Shown here: positions 33,479 to 42,421 of the stretch, piece after piece
How positions within the stretch are numbered: the first letter of the stretch is position 1
How the letters are laid out: each line of letters starts with the position of its first letter
DNA from: QANA01 sp963665505
GTDB lineage: Bacteria; Bacillota; Clostridia; Christensenellales; Christensenellaceae
DNA length: 64,000 nt
Assembly (NCBI GenBank): GCA_963665505.1
Contig: OY762275.1
Location: 434,001 to 498,000 of the forward strand
Direction of reading: 5' to 3'
Position numbers and translations under genes: made by a program
The notes under the pieces: model-generated
What the model was told of the DNA's origin: nothing
What the model saw: the letters and a program-made list of their open reading frames with translations, nothing else
Databases searched by the model: none

Positions 33479-33910
33479 ATGAGTATTATTATCATAAATA
33501 TCAAAGGTACGCAAGTACAGGACGGTTACCAGGAGAACACAGAATTTACAACGGAGGGCAGCATCAGCCTGAAAAACGGCAATGGTGTCATATCTTATAG
33601 TGGCGTGAACGACCCGCATTTTACTGAGTTGACCGAAATCATTGTAGAGGGCAATATGGTCATCATGAAAAAAAGCGGTTCGGAAGAAGTGGAATTTGTA
33701 TTTGAGGAAGGGAAGTCTTACACCGCAGACTACACCACCCCGTTTGGACTTCTACATGTAACGGTTCTGCCGACATTGGTAAATGTAAAAATGGACAAGA
33801 CAAGCGGCAGGATCGAATTGGAATATGTATTGGATATTGCCGGTACGCAGGTGGTCAACAGACTGAAGTTGAGTTATGTTTCCGATAAGTTGGGCAATGC
33901 ATGGTTCTAA
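33479..33910 (+). CDS. DUF1934 family calycin-like protein (YwiB-like)
   Basis: 143 residues from ATG 33479 (GAGGGAAA upstream): MSIIIINIKGTQVQDGY, then alternating beta strands (GSISLKNGNGVISYSG, VEFVFEEGKSYTADYTTPFG, GRIELEYVLDIAGTQVVNRL). The family forms a small beta-barrel of unknown function, usually encoded near translation genes. Confidence 0.85.
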   Translation: MSIIIINIKGTQVQDGYQENTEFTTEGSISLKNGNGVISYSGVNDPHFTELTEIIVEGNMVIMKKSGSEEVEFVFEEGKSYTADYTTPFGLLHVTVLPTLVNVKMDKTSGRIELEYVLDIAGTQVVNRLKLSYVSDKLGNAWF

Positions 33911-33933
33911 TAATGATATTGGGGAGGTAAAAA

Positions 33934-34581
33934 ATGGAGATCAAGTGGATCGCACACGCGTGTTTTCATATCATATTGGAAGATCAGACGAGCCTAGTAT
34001 TTGATCCTTTCCAGGGGATCGGGTATGAAATACCCGCAATACAGGCGGATCTGGTTTTTGTCAGCCATCAACATGCGGACCATAACGCAGTGGAAAAGCT
34101 GAAGGGAAATTTCAAGGTTTTTGACCGGCCCGGTTTCTATCAGGAAAAGGGTGTGGAGATCGAAGGGATCACGTCTTTCCATGACAAAGAGAAGGGAAAA
34201 CGGCGGGGCACGAATACGATTTTCAAAGTATCTGCGGAGGGCCTGACGCTGGTACACCTGGGAGACCTTGGATATATTCCGGGAGAAGATATTTTTGAAA
34301 AACTCAGGGGCGTCGATGTTCTTTTCATACCGGTCGGCGGCGTGTATACGATAGATGCCAAGGAAGCTTTTGAGATTTGCAAAATACTGGAGCCCAATCT
34401 CATTATCCCCATGCACTACAGAACGCCGGGCCTTTTAGTGAAAATCGGTCCGCTGCAGGATTTTATAGATGCTACAGGCGAATATTTCGACCGCTCTTCA
34501 CAAAGAAAGAACAAGATCGTCTATTCGGTGGAGAAAAAAAAGAAGCGGCCACGCATCATTTTGCTGGAAAATAGTTTTTGA
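33934..34581 (+). CDS. MBL-fold metallo-hydrolase (UPF0173-like)
   Basis: 215 residues. Metal motif VFVSHQHADHNAVE, earlier IAHACFHI and DPFQGIGYE, then VHLGDLGYIP and a final PMHYRTPG His. These match the UPF0173/L-ascorbate-6-phosphate-lactonase-like group of metallo-beta-lactamase-fold hydrolases. GGGGAGG precedes the start. Substrate unknown. Confidence 0.88.
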   Translation: MEIKWIAHACFHIILEDQTSLVFDPFQGIGYEIPAIQADLVFVSHQHADHNAVEKLKGNFKVFDRPGFYQEKGVEIEGITSFHDKEKGKRRGTNTIFKVSAEGLTLVHLGDLGYIPGEDIFEKLRGVDVLFIPVGGVYTIDAKEAFEICKILEPNLIIPMHYRTPGLLVKIGPLQDFIDATGEYFDRSSQRKNKIVYSVEKKKKRPRIILLENSF

Positions 34582-34592
34582 ACCTACTCTGG

Positions 34593-34620
34593 AAACCATC
34601 TTTTTTTAAGATGGTTTTTT
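34593..34620 (+). terminator. Terminator after the metallo-hydrolase
   Basis: Stem AAACCATCTT/AAGATGGTTT with a T-rich loop, then TTTTA. Confidence 0.85.
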
Positions 34621-34671
34621 ATTCCGTGTTTAAAAATGTATAAATTTGCGTATACTTTATTTGTAAAAAAC

Positions 34672-34700
34672 TTGACAAACGCGCTGATACGACGGATAAT
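34672..34700 (+). promoter_or_regulatory. Promoter of rho
   Basis: -35 TTGACA (34672-34677), 17-bp spacer, -10 GATAAT (34695-34700). It leaves a leader of about 245 nt before rho with no reading frame; Rho commonly represses its own leader, so the length is suggestive. Confidence 0.7.
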
Positions 34701-34951
34701 CAGAGTATAAATCATGCGTCTGTGCATATTTTCATGTATTTCATAATAGTATATAACATAAATATCCCAATGGCGTTGAATTTCCTTTTTGTTTTTTTAA
34801 TGTGTTTCCAAGCGTTATGATTCCATAAGGAACAGAATCGAATGTTCTTTAAGAAGACAGTAGTGTTTTCGAGCGTTGTTTTTTCTGATATTCTATGCAG
34901 GGGCGCTGTTCTTATATTTGCATAATTTCAATAGGAGTAGAAATTTATTGT

Positions 34952-36424
34952 ATGGATCTGGAAATATTAAAAAAGAAAAATCTGCATGACTTGCGGGAAA
35001 TTGCAAAACTTGCCGGGATAAAGGCTGTGACGACGTATAAAAAGGACGACTTGCTGCAAAAGCTGTACGACCTTTCGAATGCGAACGCATCGGAGGCAGC
35101 CAGAGAAGACGCGCCCGCCGTGGCCACGGGGAAAAAGACCATGCCTGGAAACAGGGAAAGGGATGCGGAAAATATAAGCCGCAAAAACAAGACCACGGAA
35201 AAAAGACACGCAATGAACAAGAAAAAGGGAAGAACAAAGAACGGGAAAACGGAAATTTTGGATAAGGAAAGACTGGTCCAAGGTATCCTGGAGATCCACC
35301 CCGACGGATACGGGTTCCTGAGAAGTGAAAATTACCTGCCGGGCAATAAAGACATTTATATTTCGGCCATGCTGATCCGCAAATTCAATCTGAAAACAGG
35401 CGACAAAGTCAGTGGTGTGACCCGACCGCCCAAAGACGGGGAACGCCTTTTGGCAATGCTCTATATAGATACAGTAAACGACCTGCCGCTCAGTGGATGC
35501 ATAAACAGGCGGTCCTTTGATAGCCTGACGCCTTTGTTCCCCAACAGAAGATACCGGTTGGAAAATGAAAATTCCAAAAAGGATCTGGCGATCCGTCTGA
35601 TCGATCTGGTATCGCCCATTGGAATGGGACAAAGAGGGTTGATCGTCGCGCCCCCCAAAGCCGGCAAAACCACGATCCTTAAAAAGATCGCCAACAGCAT
35701 CACCCAGAATTACCCTGAGACAGAGATGTTTGTGCTTTTGATCGACGAGCGCCCCGAAGAAGTAACGGATATGCAGCGCTCCATCAAAGGAGAAGTCGTT
35801 TATTCCACGTTCGACGAACGGCCGGAAAACCATACGAGAGTATCGGAAATGGTCATAGAACGGGCCAAGCGCCTGGTCGAGAACGGAAAAGACGTGGTCA
35901 TTTTATTGGATAGCATCACCAGATTGGTACGCGCTTATAACCTGACGGTCCCTCCCTCCGGGCGGACACTTTCCGGCGGACTGGATCCCAGCGCATTATA
36001 CAAGCCCAAGCGGTTTTTTGGGGCGGCCAGGAACATCGAATTTGGCGGCAGCCTCACGATCATCGCGACCGCTTTGGTGGAAACCGGCAGCCGCATGGAT
36101 GAAATTATCTTTGAAGAATTCAAAGGCACCGGCAATATGGAGTTGCATTTGAACCGGAAGTTGCAGGAAAAGCGGATTTTCCCCGCGCTGGATCTTGCGA
36201 AATCGGGTACGCGCAAAGAAGAGCTGCTGTTATCCGAGACAGAAAGGGAAGGCATTTGGGCAATCCGCAAAGTATTGTCTACCGGGAATACGGCGGATGC
36301 GACCGAACAATTGCTGAATATGCTGGTGCGCACAGAGACCAATGCGGAATTCCTGCTGCGCCTGAACGAATGGCTGCGGATGTGGGAAAAAGAAGGGTAT
36401 AAATTCAATCAGGTGCGGTATTGA
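34952..36424 (+). CDS. rho: Transcription termination factor Rho
   Basis: 490 residues from ATG 34952. Rho_N helix bundle (LKKKNLHDLREIAKLAG), a Lys/Arg-rich insert (residues about 60-105), an RNA-binding cold-shock-like domain (GILEIHPDGYGFLRSENYLP), Walker A APPKAGKTTILKK, LLIDERPEEVTDM, Walker B VVILLDSITRLVRAYN, and the R-loop and Q-loop region SGGLDPSALYKPKRFFGAAR. It is a hexameric RNA translocase. The basic insert is typical of Clostridia. AGGAG lies 14 bases before the ATG. First gene of the translation cluster. Confidence 0.96.
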   Translation: MDLEILKKKNLHDLREIAKLAGIKAVTTYKKDDLLQKLYDLSNANASEAAREDAPAVATGKKTMPGNRERDAENISRKNKTTEKRHAMNKKKGRTKNGKTEILDKERLVQGILEIHPDGYGFLRSENYLPGNKDIYISAMLIRKFNLKTGDKVSGVTRPPKDGERLLAMLYIDTVNDLPLSGCINRRSFDSLTPLFPNRRYRLENENSKKDLAIRLIDLVSPIGMGQRGLIVAPPKAGKTTILKKIANSITQNYPETEMFVLLIDERPEEVTDMQRSIKGEVVYSTFDERPENHTRVSEMVIERAKRLVENGKDVVILLDSITRLVRAYNLTVPPSGRTLSGGLDPSALYKPKRFFGAARNIEFGGSLTIIATALVETGSRMDEIIFEEFKGTGNMELHLNRKLQEKRIFPALDLAKSGTRKEELLLSETEREGIWAIRKVLSTGNTADATEQLLNMLVRTETNAEFLLRLNEWLRMWEKEGYKFNQVRY

Positions 36425-36497
36425 TCCATAAAAAAACTTGCAAACATATGGATTTATGATATACTATTTAGTGCTATGTAAAAGAGAGGTGAATCCT

Positions 36498-36698
36498 ATG
36501 AAACCGAATATACATCCCCAATACGGGAAATGCATCGTAAAATGTGCATGCGGAGAGACTTTTGTTACCGGTTCCGTTAAAAAAGAAATGAAGATCGATA
36601 TTTGTTCCAAATGTCATCCGTTCTTTACAGGCAAACAGAAGCTCGTGGATACGGGCGGGCGCGTCGACCGGTTCAAGAAGAGATACGGCATAGATTAG
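36498..36698 (+). CDS. rpmE: 50S ribosomal protein L31 (zinc form)
   Basis: 66 residues from ATG 36498, with GAGGTGA upstream. MKPNIHPQYGKCIVKCACGE, then DICSKCHPFFTGKQK; four Cys (CxC...CxxC) bind zinc. Ends KKRYGID. Follows rho as in most Firmicutes. Confidence 0.96.
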   Translation: MKPNIHPQYGKCIVKCACGETFVTGSVKKEMKIDICSKCHPFFTGKQKLVDTGGRVDRFKKRYGID

Positions 36699-36710
36699 CA
36701 TGTGAAAAAA

Positions 36711-36735
36711 TAGACCCCGGTGGTCTGTTTTTTTT
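36711..36735 (+). terminator. Terminator after rpmE
   Basis: AGACC CCGGT GGTCT followed by GTTTTTTTT. Confidence 0.8.
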
Positions 36736-36781
36736 ATGTATAAAAATAAGGTTCAAATATGAAACTATACGGGAGTGGCAA

Positions 36782-37768
36782 GTGAAAAAATCTACCATTG
36801 GCGGCCAGGGAGTCATGGACGGCGTGATGATGCGTTCCAAAGACATCGGCGCGCTGGCCGTGCGCAAGAATTCAGGGGAGATCGTGACAAAAACATGGCC
36901 GATCAAAAAGCGGAAGGGCAGTTTTTTTAAATGGCCCATCGTCAGAGGCGTATTTTCTTTTGTCGATATGCTGGCGGGCGGGGTGCTTGTGCTTTCCGAT
37001 GCCGCCAATATGGCCGGCTATGACGAAGAGGACTATGCGCCCAATAAGTTTGAAAAATATCTTTCCAAAAAGACGGGCAAAAAAGCGGAAGACATCATGA
37101 TGTTTTTTGCCGTTGTGATCGCGATCTGTTTGGCGGTCGCGCTCTTCTATATATTGCCGACTTTTTTAACGGGCCTTTTACGTGGGTCTATCAAAAGTTC
37201 TTTTTTAGTAAACTTGATAGACGGCTGCATACGACTGGCCATATTTTTGCTTTATATGGTGGCCGTTTCGCTGATCCCGGATATAAAAAAAGTTTACCAG
37301 TATCATGGCGCCGAGCATAAGACGATTGCGTGCTATGAACAGGAAGAGGAATTGACGCCGGAAAACGTACGCAAATACAAACGGCTGCATCCCCGTTGCG
37401 GAACCAGCTATTTGCTGATCGTTATGACGATCACGATGATTATCTATTCGTTTTTCGGCTGGAGTGACAACCTGTTTTTGCGGATGGGCCTGCGGCTGCT
37501 CATGCTGCCCCTTATCGCCGGGATATCCTATGAGGTTCTGCATATTTTGGGGAAGAGCGAAACTCTTTTCGCAAGGATACTGCGTTGGCCGGGCCTGCAG
37601 CTGCAGCGTCTGACGACTGCGGAACCAAACGAGAGGATGATACAGGTCGCGATCATCGCATTCGAGTTGGCGCTCGGAGAAAAAAGTCCGGCAGAGATTG
37701 AACAGATGCGTGCGCGCTTCGGCGGAGAAAAGCCGGAGACGGAGAACAGGACCGATGAACCGACGTGA
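36782..37768 (+). CDS. DUF1385 membrane protein (YqhQ-like)
   Basis: 328 residues from a GTG with GGGAGTGG upstream. Signature STIGGQGVMDGVMMRSKD at the N-terminus; WPIVRGVFSFVDML; about four membrane helices; VYQYHGAEHKTIACYEQ and LHPRCGTSYLL, and a GISYEVL motif. Function unproven. The gene sits between rpmE and prmC in many Clostridia. It overlaps prmC by 14 bp. Confidence 0.9.
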   Translation: MKKSTIGGQGVMDGVMMRSKDIGALAVRKNSGEIVTKTWPIKKRKGSFFKWPIVRGVFSFVDMLAGGVLVLSDAANMAGYDEEDYAPNKFEKYLSKKTGKKAEDIMMFFAVVIAICLAVALFYILPTFLTGLLRGSIKSSFLVNLIDGCIRLAIFLLYMVAVSLIPDIKKVYQYHGAEHKTIACYEQEEELTPENVRKYKRLHPRCGTSYLLIVMTITMIIYSFFGWSDNLFLRMGLRLLMLPLIAGISYEVLHILGKSETLFARILRWPGLQLQRLTTAEPNERMIQVAIIAFELALGEKSPAEIEQMRARFGGEKPETENRTDEPT

Positions 37769-38591
37769 AACGCTTCTTTGGCTGAAAAAGGAATTTTCCG
37801 CGCTGGGTATTGAAGAAGCCCGGCAGGAAGCGCGCCTTGCGCTTTCCCATGTGCTTGCCGTGTCTATTTCGGGCTTGTATGTGTCCGGCGATCTTCCTGT
37901 GGAAGAACCGGTAAACGGACGGTTATTCGAAATCCTGCAGAGAAGGAGCACGGGGGAACCCCTCGCGTATATCCTGGGCGAACGATATTTTATGGGCATG
38001 CGCATGGAAGTGAATGCCTCTGTTTTGATTCCCCGGCAGGAGACCGAGCTTTTATGCGAGAAAGCCATCGAACGGATCCGGAGAGAAAAATTCACAGATG
38101 CGCTGGATGTATGTACGGGGTCGGGCTGCATCGCCGTTTCTCTTGCAAAATATACGGCGGCCCGGGTGACCGCTTCCGATATCAGTGCGGCCGCACTGGA
38201 AACGGCAAAAAAGAATGCGGCTGCCCACCAGGTAAACATTTGGTTTGTGCTTAGCGACCTTTTTCAGGCGATCAAAGGAGAATATGCGATCATAACCGTT
38301 AACCCGCCCTATATTTCGGAGGAGGAATATAAACGGCTGCCTACAGGGATACGTGCGTTCGAGCCCGGTATCGCGCTCCAGGGCGGGCCTGACGGTTTGG
38401 ATTTTTATAGGAGAATTGCGCAGACGGTGCCGGCGCATATGCGGCCGGGCGGCACCGTATTGTTAGAGATCGGCAGTGACCAGGCAAAAGCTGTCTGTAG
38501 CCTGCTTGCCCGGGCGGGACTGGGCGCGATCCGGGTATTGCAGGATTACGCGGGACTGGACAGGATCGTTCTTGCAGAAAAAAATGTTTGA
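37755..38591 (+). CDS. prmC: Release-factor glutamine methyltransferase
   Basis: 278 residues from ATG 37755. PrmC N-terminal bundle, then GEPLAYILGERYFMGM, VLIPRQETELL, SAM-binding DVCTGSGCIAVSLAK and the NPPY motif (VNPPYISEEEY). It methylates the Gln of the GGQ motif in release factors; the target prfA is the next gene, 12 bp on. Confidence 0.95.
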   Translation: MNRRETLLWLKKEFSALGIEEARQEARLALSHVLAVSISGLYVSGDLPVEEPVNGRLFEILQRRSTGEPLAYILGERYFMGMRMEVNASVLIPRQETELLCEKAIERIRREKFTDALDVCTGSGCIAVSLAKYTAARVTASDISAAALETAKKNAAAHQVNIWFVLSDLFQAIKGEYAIITVNPPYISEEEYKRLPTGIRAFEPGIALQGGPDGLDFYRRIAQTVPAHMRPGGTVLLEIGSDQAKAVCSLLARAGLGAIRVLQDYAGLDRIVLAEKNV

Positions 38592-38603
38592 AACAGGTGA
38601 AGT

Positions 38604-39668
38604 ATGTTTGAAAAACTTGACGAAATAAAGAAAAAATACGAAGAGATTTCGGAGGAGATATCCAAACCGGAGATCATTGCCAACCAGGAATTGTGGCGTA
38701 AGCTGATGAAGGAACATGCGGAGCTGGAGAAGATCGTCCAGGTGTATCAGGCGTATTTGTCTTTGCAGGACGAGATCGCCGGACTCAAGGGAATGCTGGG
38801 CCCTTTGTGTGAAGAAGAACTGCGGGAAATGGTACTGGAGGAATCGGCCGAAAAAAAGAAGGCGCTTCACGGGACAGAAGAGGAACTAAAGCTTTTGCTG
38901 ATGCCCAAAGACCCAAACGACGATAAAAACGTGATTTTGGAGATACGGGCAGGTGCGGGCGGGGAGGAAGCCTCTCTTTTTGGCATGGACCTTTTTCGTA
39001 TGTATACACGTTATGCGGAAAGGCACGGTTATGCGATCGAAACGCTTTCTTCCAGCCTAACCGAGTTGGGCGGCGTGAAAGAAATCGTCTTGTCTATAGC
39101 GGGCCACGGCGCTTTCTCGCGTTTGAAATACGAAAGCGGCGTGCACCGTGTGCAGCGTGTGCCCGAAACCGAAGCTTCCGGCCGTATCCACACCTCCACC
39201 GCCACCATAGCCGTATTGCCCGAGGCGGAAGAGGTGGACGTGCAGATCGACCCGAATGATCTGCGGATCGACGTTTACCATGCGGGCGGCCACGGCGGGC
39301 AATCTGTGAATACGACGGACTCCGCCGTCCGTATCACGCATATCCCCTCCGGCCTTGTGGTTGTTTGCCAGGATGAGAAATCGCAGTTGAAGAACAAAGA
39401 AAAAGCGATGAAAGTTCTATATAGCCGGTTATACGACATGAAAAAGGAAGAGGCTGATAACGAGAACGCCCAAAATAGGCGCAGTCAGGTCGGTACCGGC
39501 GACCGGAGCGAACGGATCCGGACATATAATTTTCCGCAGGGCCGTGTGACGGATCACCGTATCGGGCTGACGCTTTATAAGCTGGAAACATTTTTGGACG
39601 GCGATATGGACGAAGTGATCGATGCGTTGATTTTTGCCGATAAAGAAAAACGCCTGCAAGAGGAATGA
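38604..39668 (+). CDS. prfA: Peptide chain release factor 1
   Basis: 354 residues: the N-terminal coiled coil, LEIRAGAGGEEASLF, GGQ motif in HAGGHGGQSVNTTDSAVR, and GTGDRSERIRTYNFPQGRVT. The stop-codon-reading tripeptide lies before the GGQ domain. Ends 4 bp into the next gene (ATGA). Confidence 0.96.
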   Translation: MFEKLDEIKKKYEEISEEISKPEIIANQELWRKLMKEHAELEKIVQVYQAYLSLQDEIAGLKGMLGPLCEEELREMVLEESAEKKKALHGTEEELKLLLMPKDPNDDKNVILEIRAGAGGEEASLFGMDLFRMYTRYAERHGYAIETLSSSLTELGGVKEIVLSIAGHGAFSRLKYESGVHRVQRVPETEASGRIHTSTATIAVLPEAEEVDVQIDPNDLRIDVYHAGGHGGQSVNTTDSAVRITHIPSGLVVVCQDEKSQLKNKEKAMKVLYSRLYDMKKEEADNENAQNRRSQVGTGDRSERIRTYNFPQGRVTDHRIGLTLYKLETFLDGDMDEVIDALIFADKEKRLQEE

Positions 39669-40768
39669 TGGCGGGGAAAAGCATGAAAACGATCGTCTTT
39701 GACTTGCGACACGAATATGAACGCGCGCTGCATGAAGCGGCCCGGGAAATACGGGCGGGCGGATTGGTGGCCTTCCCTACGGAAACAGTTTACGGTTTGG
39801 GAGCAGATGCGGCGAACGAAGCGGCCGTACGCAGTATTTTTACAAAAAAAGGCCGGCCTGCCGACAACCCGCTCATCGCGCATATCTGTGATTTTCCCCA
39901 GGCAGAGGAGATCGCTTGTGACATATCGCCGTTGGCGCATAAGTTGATGCGGCGTTTCTGGCCCGGCCCGTTTACGGCAGTCCTGAGAAGCCGCGGTGTG
40001 TTGGCGCCCATTATTTCGGCGGGATTAGATACGATCGCCGTACGGATGCCGCGCAGTGAGACGGCGAGAGATCTTATCCGGCGAAGCGGCCGGTTCATTG
40101 CGGCACCCAGCGCCAATCTTTCGGGCAAACCCAGCCCGACACGGGCATCCCATGTCCTGCGGGATTTTGATGGGAAAATACCGATTATACTGGACGGTGG
40201 CCCCTGCGACGTGGGGCTGGAATCCACTGTATGTGATTTGACGGGGGAGATTCCCGTTGTGTTGCGCCCGGGCGGTGTGACGGCGGAGATGATAAAAGAA
40301 GCAGTTGGACGCGTGCAGATATCCCCCGCCGTACTGCACGGATTGCCCCAAGGCACAAAAGCCGCCTCCCCCGGCATGAAATACAAACACTATGCGCCGC
40401 GGGCCAGAGTGTGTATTGTCAAGGGAGAAAAGCGTACTCTTGCAAATGCAATTAAATCAATGTATGATAAAGAAGAAAATTTAGGGAACCGTCCCTGTAT
40501 ATTCTGTGTAGAAAGCGATGCGGCCCTGTATGGGGACCGAAGACTGGATATTCTGGGCGGCACTATGCAGGAGATGGCCCAAAACCTTTTTGATGCGCTC
40601 AGGCGTGCAGACGACTGTGGGGTCGACGCGATCTATTTTGAAGCGGTGGACAAAGCCGGTATCGGGCTTGCCATCATGAACAGAGTGATCAGAGCGGCAG
40701 GTTTTGATATTGTGGATGCTTCCAAGGAGGAAGAAATTGAAAAACATTTTACTCATATGCACGGGTAA
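39665..40768 (+). CDS. Threonylcarbamoyl-AMP synthase
   Basis: 367 residues; the Sua5/TsaC domain (residues about 15-210: AFPTETVYGLGADA, KKGRPADNPLI, SAPSANLSGKPSPT-like APSANLSGKPSPT) is followed by the Sua5-specific C-terminal Rossmann-like domain (SPGMKYKHYAPRA onward). It makes threonylcarbamoyl-AMP for t6A37 of ANN-reading tRNAs. Start either of two adjacent ATGs; overlaps prfA by 4 bp and the phosphatase gene by 32 bp. Confidence 0.94.
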   Translation: MMAGKSMKTIVFDLRHEYERALHEAAREIRAGGLVAFPTETVYGLGADAANEAAVRSIFTKKGRPADNPLIAHICDFPQAEEIACDISPLAHKLMRRFWPGPFTAVLRSRGVLAPIISAGLDTIAVRMPRSETARDLIRRSGRFIAAPSANLSGKPSPTRASHVLRDFDGKIPIILDGGPCDVGLESTVCDLTGEIPVVLRPGGVTAEMIKEAVGRVQISPAVLHGLPQGTKAASPGMKYKHYAPRARVCIVKGEKRTLANAIKSMYDKEENLGNRPCIFCVESDAALYGDRRLDILGGTMQEMAQNLFDALRRADDCGVDAIYFEAVDKAGIGLAIMNRVIRAAGFDIVDASKEEEIEKHFTHMHG

Positions 40769-41234
40769 TACGTGCAGGAGCCCGATGGCAAAAGCAATGT
40801 TGGAGGACATGATAAGCGAAAGCGACCTTTTGCATGGTGATGTAAAAGTCGATTCTGCCGGTACGTTTGCTTTTGAAGGAGGCTCGTCTGCCGCTTATGC
40901 TGTTCGTGTGATGGAAGATATGGGCCTTTCTTTGGAAAAACATCGGGCGAAACAAGTGAACCGTGAACTTGTCGATTGGGCAACCCTCATATTTACGATG
41001 GATTCGTTCAGTTTTGAACAGATGGAAGCGATGTTTCCCGATGCAAAGGGGAAACTGTATACGCTGAAGGGGTATGCGGCAGGATTGGATGGAGAAACAG
41101 GGTCTGTGGGCTATAATGTGGAAGATCCGTACGGAAAAGACCTGGAGGACTATGTTGCCTGCGCGGCCACATTGAAACATGCGGTTTCCGAGGTCATTAA
41201 AAGACTGGAAAAAGAAGCATTGGAAGAACTTTGA
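40737..41234 (+). CDS. Low-molecular-weight protein (arginine) phosphatase, YwlE-like
   Basis: 165 residues from a TTG at 40737 that has AAGGAGGAAGAAA upstream, inside the end of the previous gene. P-loop CTGNTCRSPMAKAML at the N-terminus; Thr in CTGNTCRS is the feature of protein-arginine phosphatases as opposed to tyrosine-specific enzymes. General acid in EDPYGK. It would remove McsB-type arginine phosphates, although no mcsB is in the window. Confidence 0.9.
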   Translation: MKNILLICTGNTCRSPMAKAMLEDMISESDLLHGDVKVDSAGTFAFEGGSSAAYAVRVMEDMGLSLEKHRAKQVNRELVDWATLIFTMDSFSFEQMEAMFPDAKGKLYTLKGYAAGLDGETGSVGYNVEDPYGKDLEDYVACAATLKHAVSEVIKRLEKEALEEL

Positions 41235-41258
41235 ACAAGGTAAGAGGTAGGAAGACAT

Positions 41259-41720
41259 ATGAAAATAGCCGTGGGCGCCGATCATGGCGGTGTAGATTTG
41301 AAAAATGAGATCGTAGCGTATCTGGAAGAGAAGCACTACGATTATATCGATTTGGGGATTTTTGATCATAAATCGGTAGATTATCCGGATATCGCGTTGA
41401 TGGTGGCCGAAGCCGTGAAAGACAGGAAGGCCGACAGGGGAATCGTTATCTGTGGAACGGGGATCGGCGTGTGCATCTCGGCAAACAAAGTGCCGGGGAT
41501 CCGTTGCGCATTGCTGAGCGACGTATACAGCGCCAAAATGACCCGACTGCATAACGATGCCAATATGATGTCTATGGGCGGCCGGGTCATGGGCCCCGGG
41601 CTGGGCATCGAGATTGTCGAAGCATTTCTGCGTACGGAATTTTCCGGTGTGGAAAGACACCGGAGAAGGGTGGAGAAGATCCATCAAATAGAGAGAAAAT
41701 TTATCTTGGAGGATAAATGA
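41259..41720 (+). CDS. rpiB: Ribose-5-phosphate isomerase B
   Basis: 153 residues: KIAVGADHGGVDLK, VDYPDIALMVAEAV, GIVICGTGIGVCISANK (active-site Cys), RCALLSDVYSAKMTRLHNDA and NMMSMGGRVMGP. Interconverts ribulose- and ribose-5-phosphate, supplying PRPP for the following upp. Only 3 bp separate the two genes. Confidence 0.95.
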   Translation: MKIAVGADHGGVDLKNEIVAYLEEKHYDYIDLGIFDHKSVDYPDIALMVAEAVKDRKADRGIVICGTGIGVCISANKVPGIRCALLSDVYSAKMTRLHNDANMMSMGGRVMGPGLGIEIVEAFLRTEFSGVERHRRRVEKIHQIERKFILEDK

Positions 41721-41723
41721 ATT

Positions 41724-42353
41724 ATGGGAAAGCTTGTGGAAATAGGACATCCAATGATACAGCACAAACTCTCTATTATGCGAAACAAGGAAACGAGCTC
41801 AAAGGATTTCAGGGAATTGCTGGAAGAGATCGCCATGTTTATGGCATACGAAGTTACGAGAAATCTTCCGCTGGAAGATATCCGGGTCGAAACGCCGGTG
41901 GGCATGGCGGACTGTAAGACCATCGCGGGCAAGGCGCTGGTCATCGTACCTATCCTGCGCTCCGGGCTGGGCATGGTAAGCGGGTTGCATCGCTTGGTGC
42001 CGGCGGCAAAAGTCGGGCATATCGGATTGTACAGAGACCCCAAGACATTGCAACCTGTTGAATATTATTGCAAACTTCCTAAAGATATCGACAAGAGAGA
42101 AATTATAGTGGTGGATCCGATGCTGGCGACAGGTGGCAGCGCATCCAGCGCTATCGACCAGATTAAAAAAAGAGGCGGTAAGAAAATTAAATTCATGTGT
42201 TTGATCGCCGCGCCGGAAGGAATACAGTTTGTGCGGAAAAATCATCCGGATGTAGATATCTACACGGCAGCCGTAGATAAATGCCTGAACGAGCACGCGT
42301 ACATCGTCCCCGGATTGGGGGACGCCGGTGACAGGCTGTACGGAACCCTGTAA
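41724..42353 (+). CDS. upp: Uracil phosphoribosyltransferase
   Basis: 209 residues: IQHKLSIMRNKETSSKDFRE, VPILRSGLGMVSGL, PRPP loop VDPMLATGGSASSAID and C-terminal PGLGDAGDRLYGTL. Salvages uracil to UMP. Last gene of the rho-upp run; a hairpin terminator follows. Confidence 0.96.
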   Translation: MGKLVEIGHPMIQHKLSIMRNKETSSKDFRELLEEIAMFMAYEVTRNLPLEDIRVETPVGMADCKTIAGKALVIVPILRSGLGMVSGLHRLVPAAKVGHIGLYRDPKTLQPVEYYCKLPKDIDKREIIVVDPMLATGGSASSAIDQIKKRGGKKIKFMCLIAAPEGIQFVRKNHPDVDIYTAAVDKCLNEHAYIVPGLGDAGDRLYGTL

Positions 42354-42381
42354 AGATAGAGCATGATAGAAAGCCAAAGCA

Positions 42382-42408
42382 AAATAAAAGCCCTCCGGGC
42401 TTTTATTT
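42382..42408 (+). terminator. Terminator after upp
   Basis: AAAAGCCC TCC GGGCTTTT followed by ATTTG. Confidence 0.85.
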
Positions 42409-42421
42409 GTATCAGACGTTT